From: Hyperoplus lanceolatus
Taxonomy: Eukaryota > Chordata > Actinopteri > Uranoscopiformes > Ammodytidae
Length of the DNA: 64,000 nt
Direction: 5' to 3'
Assembly (NCBI GenBank): GCA_026929865.2
Contig: CM049395.1
Span: 16,012,001-16,076,000 of the forward strand
Shown in pieces: positions 59,467 through 64,000 of this stretch. Under the pieces are notes generated by a model that ran no database searches, had not been told where the DNA came from, and worked only from the letters and a program-made list of their open reading frames with translations. Position numbers and translations under genes: made by a program. Every line of letters begins with the position of its first letter. Position 1 is the stretch's first letter.

Positions 59467-59570
59467 AGTGGCGGTTCGTAGAAGCGTTTGGGCCGGGCCG
59501 ACGTTTGGGGCGCCGCCGATGCGGGGCTGGCGGTCGGCGCCGGGGGGCCCGCACTTTTAAAAACTCAGTA
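59467..59570. mobile_element. hAT-like terminus
   Basis: CAGTGGCGGTTCGTAGA followed by GC-rich GGGCGCCGCC sequence looks like a hAT left end. No partner end was found. Confidence 0.35.
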
Positions 59571-60394
59571 GGATTTTCTAGTTTTATAATAAGATTTAGC
59601 AAGTTAAACTAAAATAAAAACTTGACCATAAACAAGTGGAATTGTTATCGTTTCTTGTGTTACAGGATGAGACTTACTTGTTTATATGTTTTTCAACATT
59701 CTTATTCAACCATGTTTACTTTCAGATGCAAATATGTGTTTGCCTGACGATGACTTTTCTTGAGTACTGTAACATCATCTGTCTGTACATCATTTACATA
59801 GTTTAGTCTTGCCTCTGCAATGAGTTCCTAAAGGGGTCTTCATTAAGTATTTGAGTGGTAAATAAATGTCTAATGACTGAAGGAACAACATTAAAAAATA
59901 TGTATGGTGATTCTTGAGAAGCGAGACCAAAGGCTGTCTAACAATATTAACTTAACTTAAAAGTAAACATATTGAAAACGTGAGATGTTATTAGGGATTA
60001 AGAATAGAATGTCTGGAGGACAATTATCCCCTTAAATTTAATTTTATCATTATTATGTCAAATATAGGACACTTGTTATCTTCTCACGACGTCCGAAACA
60101 GTGTGTCCCCAATGAAGGGATCAATCATTCATATGCAATAAAACCTATTAAAAATGTACTTTAATGATTTTAAAAAGAGCTTTTTTAATCAAAAGCAAGA
60201 CTAAATACTCCCTCATATCATAAAAACTGTTTTTCTACAACACATTCATGTTTTATTAGGTTTCTAAGTGGTGAGACACTTTTTGTCACCACCGTCAAGA
60301 CAATCCATTAAAATGTAAAAAGAGAGATTCTGTCTCAACACCATGTTTGCTGCGTTCTGAACCAAACCAACACAGCGTGAGTGTCAAGTCATGA

Positions 60395-60517
60395 TGCATT
60401 TGCAACGAGCGGAACCGATAAGTGGAATCGTTAAGCAGGCATGTTAACGATTCCAAGGAATTGGTTGACTTTGCACCGGTTCTGAAGTGGAACCGGGTCT
60501 CGATTCCCATCCCTAGT
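60395..60517. mobile_element. hAT MITE end, truncated
   Basis: Read on the minus strand it begins ACTAGGGATGGGAATCGAG and then ACCCGGTTCC, a familiar fish hAT terminus. The other end is missing. Confidence 0.55.
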
Positions 60518-60777
60518 ACTTAGTAATACTGTAATTTAATTTGCCTACACATAGGGTTTGTATTTTTTCAAAATTGCACCCTGTTTTGTCCCCCTTCTCA
60601 AGAATCACTGATATGTTTTCTTAAAAAAGTACACAATGGTTGCATTGCACAGCTTTTACTACATGACATGCACACACATACAGTGCTGTTTGACATCATA
60701 TGCTAAATGAGTGAGAACAGCAACATGAGATGACCACAGACATTTCAACCAATCATAAGCAGTAGTCGCAGTGAAAT

Positions 60778-60806
60778 GATAGATAGATAGATAGATAGAT
60801 AGATAG
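60778..60806. repeat. (GATA)n microsatellite
   Basis: About seven units of GATA, downstream of the cndp stop codon on the gene's strand. Confidence 0.95.
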
Positions 60807-61045
60807 TCTTCATTTATAAATGATGGTGTTTAAAAATACCTTAATACACTAAATGGCCAGAATGACAGAGACAACATAAGAGAGGGAGGCACAAGAGGAG
60901 ATGCTTGAGTTGCAGATAAATAACAGCTTGGCAAGATACAAAATAACTGGACAAAGGGGACTTAAAAGCACGGTTAAAGCAGCACTGCGTCCTGGCGAGA
61001 GTAGTGTAGCTGGTTTAGGAGGTAATGTAATGATGCCATTTAACA

Positions 61046-61124
61046 TCACACACTGGTCCTCCTAATCTGCGATACTTCATTCAGGAAGGCAACAAACAAC
61101 TTGGTTCCCTCAATAAAGTTGTAC
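61046..61124 (-). CDS. cndp1: carnosine dipeptidase, last coding exon
   Basis: Read on the minus strand, a CTCTCTCCCAG acceptor is followed by one base that completes an Arg codon from the previous exon. Then come 25 codons beginning YNFIEGTKLFVAFLNEV and a TGA at 61046-61048. Vertebrate CNDP1 and CNDP2 proteins end with a closely similar (W/Y)NYIEGTK segment, so this is the C-terminus of an M20-family metallodipeptidase that hydrolyses Xaa-His dipeptides such as carnosine. Splice phase agrees exactly with the exon at 62365-62512. KLF.AF is CNDP1-like, while EVSQ is CNDP2-like. The tail RRTSV may be lineage-specific. The 3' UTR runs toward lower coordinates; its end was not fixed. Confidence 0.85.
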
Positions 61125-62364
61125 CTGGGAGAGAGAGTTAAAGGAAGAATATGGTTAAAAGGCTGTTGTGTGAATAAACACAACACATTTAAAACAAATG
61201 TTGGACTGCTACTTTTGTGGAGATACTAACGGTAACAGAGTACGTATGGAGAGCCACACTTACTTCATATTTTATTGGACATTGGACATTATTGTAAGCC
61301 CCCAAAGCGCAACAAAATAAAGTTCCTGTTCCACTTTGCTGCTGTCACCAGCTAGGAAGGAAACATTTTTGGACTTGACCAATATGTACGAAGCATTTCT
61401 GCTTTTCTATTGTGACCGTGGTGTTGAATTTTATCATCACCATCAGCCTTGAATGTGTCAGAACTGCTCTGCCTATTGTTTGAATAACTACTGAACAGCT
61501 GTACACAAATATAGTCAGTTTCTCATTTGGCATTGTCAGAATTCTTGCATGTCTACTACCTTTGATTTAATAATTTTTTTCCTGGAACCCCCATTATCTT
61601 GCAGTCGTATCTTCTTCATTTGGTGAATATGAGGGCAAAGGATTATTTAAGGATGTGTATAAATAGGAGAGGATAAGACTGCTTAAGCCCTTGAGGTCGG
61701 GTTTAGTCCTGTTCTTTTCCTTCTGATTAAATCTCAGCTTCTCTCCTGTATCATGTTTTCCCTTAACTCGCTAACAGCTTTAAAGGAATACTTGAACATT
61801 TTTAATCATTACCTTTTTTCGTCACTCTGGCTCAAGAAATACATGACAGAAACCTTTCCTTTTACTGTGCCTGCATTTTTGGTGAAGGAATGGGCATAGG
61901 TCACTCTTCCAGGTTAGCTTAGCTCAAACACTTGTAGTCAAGGGGAGCCAGTCAAAAGATTAACTTTACAAATAGTGTTTGATCCCTTTGCCCAAAATTC
62001 ATAGGTACAGGAACTGTTTTTGAGGCAAAAAGCTAAAAATGCTATGCACAAAGCAACCTCTAACTTCGGTGACCAAGCCCTAAACACAAACACCAACCCT
62101 ACAAACACAATATATGCTTTGCACTGTGTTTGACATTCTCCAACACACTTCTTGCAAGACACTACACACTGTTTTTTACATAAGACACATTGTTCAAAAA
62201 AGAAACCTCCTGCAATCATTGGGAAAACACTTCTATCTTAAATACAAAGCACAACTAAAATTGGAAAAGCAGTGTCTTATTCGGCCTGTGTATTAAGTTT
62301 TGACACAGTGGGCAAAACTCTGGAACATGGGTATAAGCATTCGGTAAAACAAGTGGTGTCAAAC
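61125..62364 (-). other. cndp intron
   Basis: A 1.24-kb intron with a donor GTTTGA at 62364 and an acceptor CCCAG at 61125. It contains an interspersed-repeat-like stretch near 61780-62010 (TTTAAAGGAATACTTGAACA...). No further exon is seen. Confidence 0.75.
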
Positions 62365-62512
62365 CTGCTGATTTTTTCATTCTGTGAGTGCAGCCCGTCA
62401 TCAAAGCCTCCAATGGGCATCATGATGATGCTTTTCTCTGTCACATCCTGGAAGGTTCTGGCAATAGGGATGGTCCCACCCTCACGGATCAGATCAGGTT
62501 CCATATCAAAAA
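62365..62512 (-). CDS. cndp1: carnosine dipeptidase, penultimate coding exon
   Basis: The 148-base minus-strand exon lies between a CTCCCTTCTCCAG acceptor and an AG|GTTTGA donor. It encodes 48 complete codons, running FDMEPDLIREGGTIPIARTF through to DDGLHSQNEKIS. The EPD.(I/T)R(E/D)G.(S/T)IP block and DDG.HSQNEK are diagnostic of CNDP-type M20 dipeptidases; the histidine of HSQNEK is a metal ligand in the family. TIPIA and EKS resemble CNDP1 more than CNDP2, though cndp2 cannot be excluded. The preceding exons, including the rest of the catalytic domain, should lie beyond the right edge. There are no internal stops and the splice signals are intact, so the gene looks functional. Confidence 0.9.
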
Positions 62513-62540
62513 CTGGAGAAGGGAGGTCATCTTATCTTAG

Positions 62541-62660
62541 GGCGTATTCACATTGGGAAAGTCCGCTAGTTCACTTGCTTTGGTTCCGACCAAATAGAAT
62601 AAAAACATTTTTTTGTTTGGTGTTGTCCACTTTCATATTGACCCTTTTGCAAGTGAACCA
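62541..62660. repeat. possible MITE end in intron
   Basis: AGGGCGTATTCACATTGGG followed by TTTGGTTCCGACCAAAT resembles a common fish MITE terminus. It cannot be delimited. Confidence 0.3.
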
Positions 62661-62684
62661 GCATGACCGGGGTAAGTAGGCACA

Positions 62685-63432
62685 CCTTTTACTTTAGTGA
62701 GAATTGCTCATCACCTAAACATCTTTCAATAGTCATTCCTACATTAAATTGAAGCTTAAGGTGTTGGCTTGAAATGTGAACCCCTCACTTTTTCTAACTT
62801 ATTGTAATAAAGAAGAAATTTACCATCAAAGACACTCTAACACATTGTGACAACCAACCCCATCAAGGGGTCGGTTGTCACACACTATGGGGTTGTTTGT
62901 CACAATGTTATCTTATGGGAAAAATCTTAAAAAGAAAGCAGAACTAAATTTGAAAGTTGAATTTAATTGTCTAGTTGAAAAATAGACCTACATAACTTTA
63001 TGCATCTTAACACAAAATGAGCAAGGAATAAACAACAAGGAAATCCATATTACGACCACCTTTTACTTTAGTGAGAATTGCTCATCACCTAAACATCTTT
63101 CAATAGTCATTCCTACATTAAATTGAAGCTTAAGGTGTTGGCTTGAAATGTGAACCCCTCATTTTTTCTAACTTATTGTAATAAAGAAGAAATTTACCAT
63201 CAAAGACACTCTAACACATTGTGACAACCAACCCCATTAAGGGGTCGGTTGTCACACACTATGGGGTTGTTTGTCACAATGTTATCTTAATGGGAAAAAT
63301 CTTAAAAAGAAAGCAGAACTAAATTTGAAAGTTGAATTTAATTGTCTAGTTGAAAAATAGACTTCATGCATAACTTTATGCATCTTAACACAAAATGAGC
63401 AAGGAATAAACAAAAAGGAAATCCATATTACG
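62685..63432. repeat. 374-bp tandem duplication
   Basis: Two consecutive copies (62685-63058 and 63059-63432) start CCTTTTACTTTAGTGAG and differ at only a few bases and short indels. Each copy contains TTGTGACAACCAACCCC, an inverted GGTCGGTTGTCACA and GGGGTTGTTTGTCACAA. Confidence 0.95.
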
Positions 63433-63504
63433 ACCAACCTACTATATGTAACAACATAAAGAACAAAACAAATAGGTCTAACAATAATATCCTACTCAAC
63501 TAGG

Positions 63505-64000
63505 CTACACACATTCACTATCTGAGGTACAGTGATGGCAAATGTAGGGTCTGCTCACTCTAACTAAGCAGAGCTTGTGTGCCCACTGGTTGCACATACA
63601 ACACTTCACCCATACCTACCCTGAACAGCTGCTGGGGAACATTTACATACAAACCAAACACAAATTATCCTCTTCATCTGATGAAGATTCCCCCTCCTGT
63701 CTCTTTTTCTTATGTTTCTTCTTCCCCAGCTGGTGTGGAGTGCACTGGGGTGCAGTAGCCTTTGCAACTGGTCTAGTTTGGGATGCACTGGGTCGTTTTG
63801 ATTTTGTTGCCCTTTTTCTCTTTTGAATGCTAGCTGCCTTTTCCTGCTCTATTCTCTCCTTCTCTGGGGTGTCAGTGAGGATAGAGCTTGACATTTTATT
63901 TTGCGTGTGGGTTCCTTTCCTGGCTGCACCCTTTAGAGAACATGTGACAACCAACCCCCAAAAAATGTGACAACCAACCCAACTGGAATTTCTTGCTAGC
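63505..64000 (-). pseudogene. pogo/Tigger-like transposase tail with PHD-like zinc finger, broken
   Basis: The minus frame is open from the window edge to a TAA at 63643-63645. It encodes SSSILTDTPEKERIEQEKAA, a long basic region, GKKKHKKKRQ, and an acidic SSSDEED followed by LCLVC. Beyond the TAA the same frame continues through a second stop (TAG at 63616-63618) to a third at 63505-63507. Along it lie VWVKCCMC, WAHKLC and YICHHC. The cysteines and histidine form a CxxC...CxxC...HxxC...CxxC pattern. A (I/V)LTDTPEK segment, basic stretch and C-terminal PHD-like finger are typical of fish pogo/Tigger (DDE_1) transposases. The catalytic domain would lie beyond the right edge. Two premature stops make this copy defective. 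Confidence 0.65.

Overview
The window is vertebrate nuclear DNA, almost certainly from a ray-finned (teleost) fish. It is AT-rich and littered with microsatellites. Nested DNA transposons dominate: hAT, Tc1/mariner and TTAA-target types, plus pogo-like sequence. LINE 3' ends and one LTR retrotransposon also occur. There are no operons, no bacterial genes and no CRISPR. I found no RNA gene. The only host gene I can identify is the 3' end of a carnosine dipeptidase gene (cndp1/cndp2 family) on the minus strand. Its last two coding exons lie at 61046-61124 and 62365-62512, joined in phase across consensus splice sites.

Layout. 0-2.1 kb: the end of a hAT element with a transposase remnant, inserted in a second hAT element, then a complete small hAT. 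4.2-6.0 and 13.6-15.1 kb: two copies of one TTAA-flanked element. 6.1-10.2 kb: antisense LINE tails interrupted by hAT-type inserts. 10.9-12.0 kb: a 1.07-kb foldback element. 15.4-23.2 kb: a deep nest of hAT elements, three of them with readable target-site repeats. 26-31.2 kb: three more interspersed elements, including a complete 1.9-kb hAT. 33.6-38.4 kb: a very young LTR retrotransposon with a gag-like zinc-knuckle ORF. 35.7-42.2 kb: three Tc1-like elements of three different families, all palindromic, the first one inside the retrotransposon. 42.8-45.6 kb: an L1/Tx1-like ORF1 fragment and a LINE C-terminal fragment. 45.7-57.2 kb: mostly single-copy, repeat-poor DNA with two MITEs. 57.2-60.5 kb: a hAT and other repeats. 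61.0-64 kb: the cndp exons, with a tandem duplication and a broken pogo/Tigger-like transposase tail in the upstream intron or flank.

The most unusual signal is the run of snapback elements. Three consecutive Tc1-like copies have each lost one half and carry an inverted copy of the other half. A fourth, non-coding foldback lies at 10.9 kb. The first palindromic Tc1 copy sits inside a retrotransposon whose LTRs differ at one base. Its own arms are far more diverged than that, which suggests that the palindromic form itself is mobile.

Family assignments rest on terminal sequences, target-site duplications and short protein motifs read by eye. Names such as hAT or Kolobok/T2 are superfamily-level calls, not database matches.
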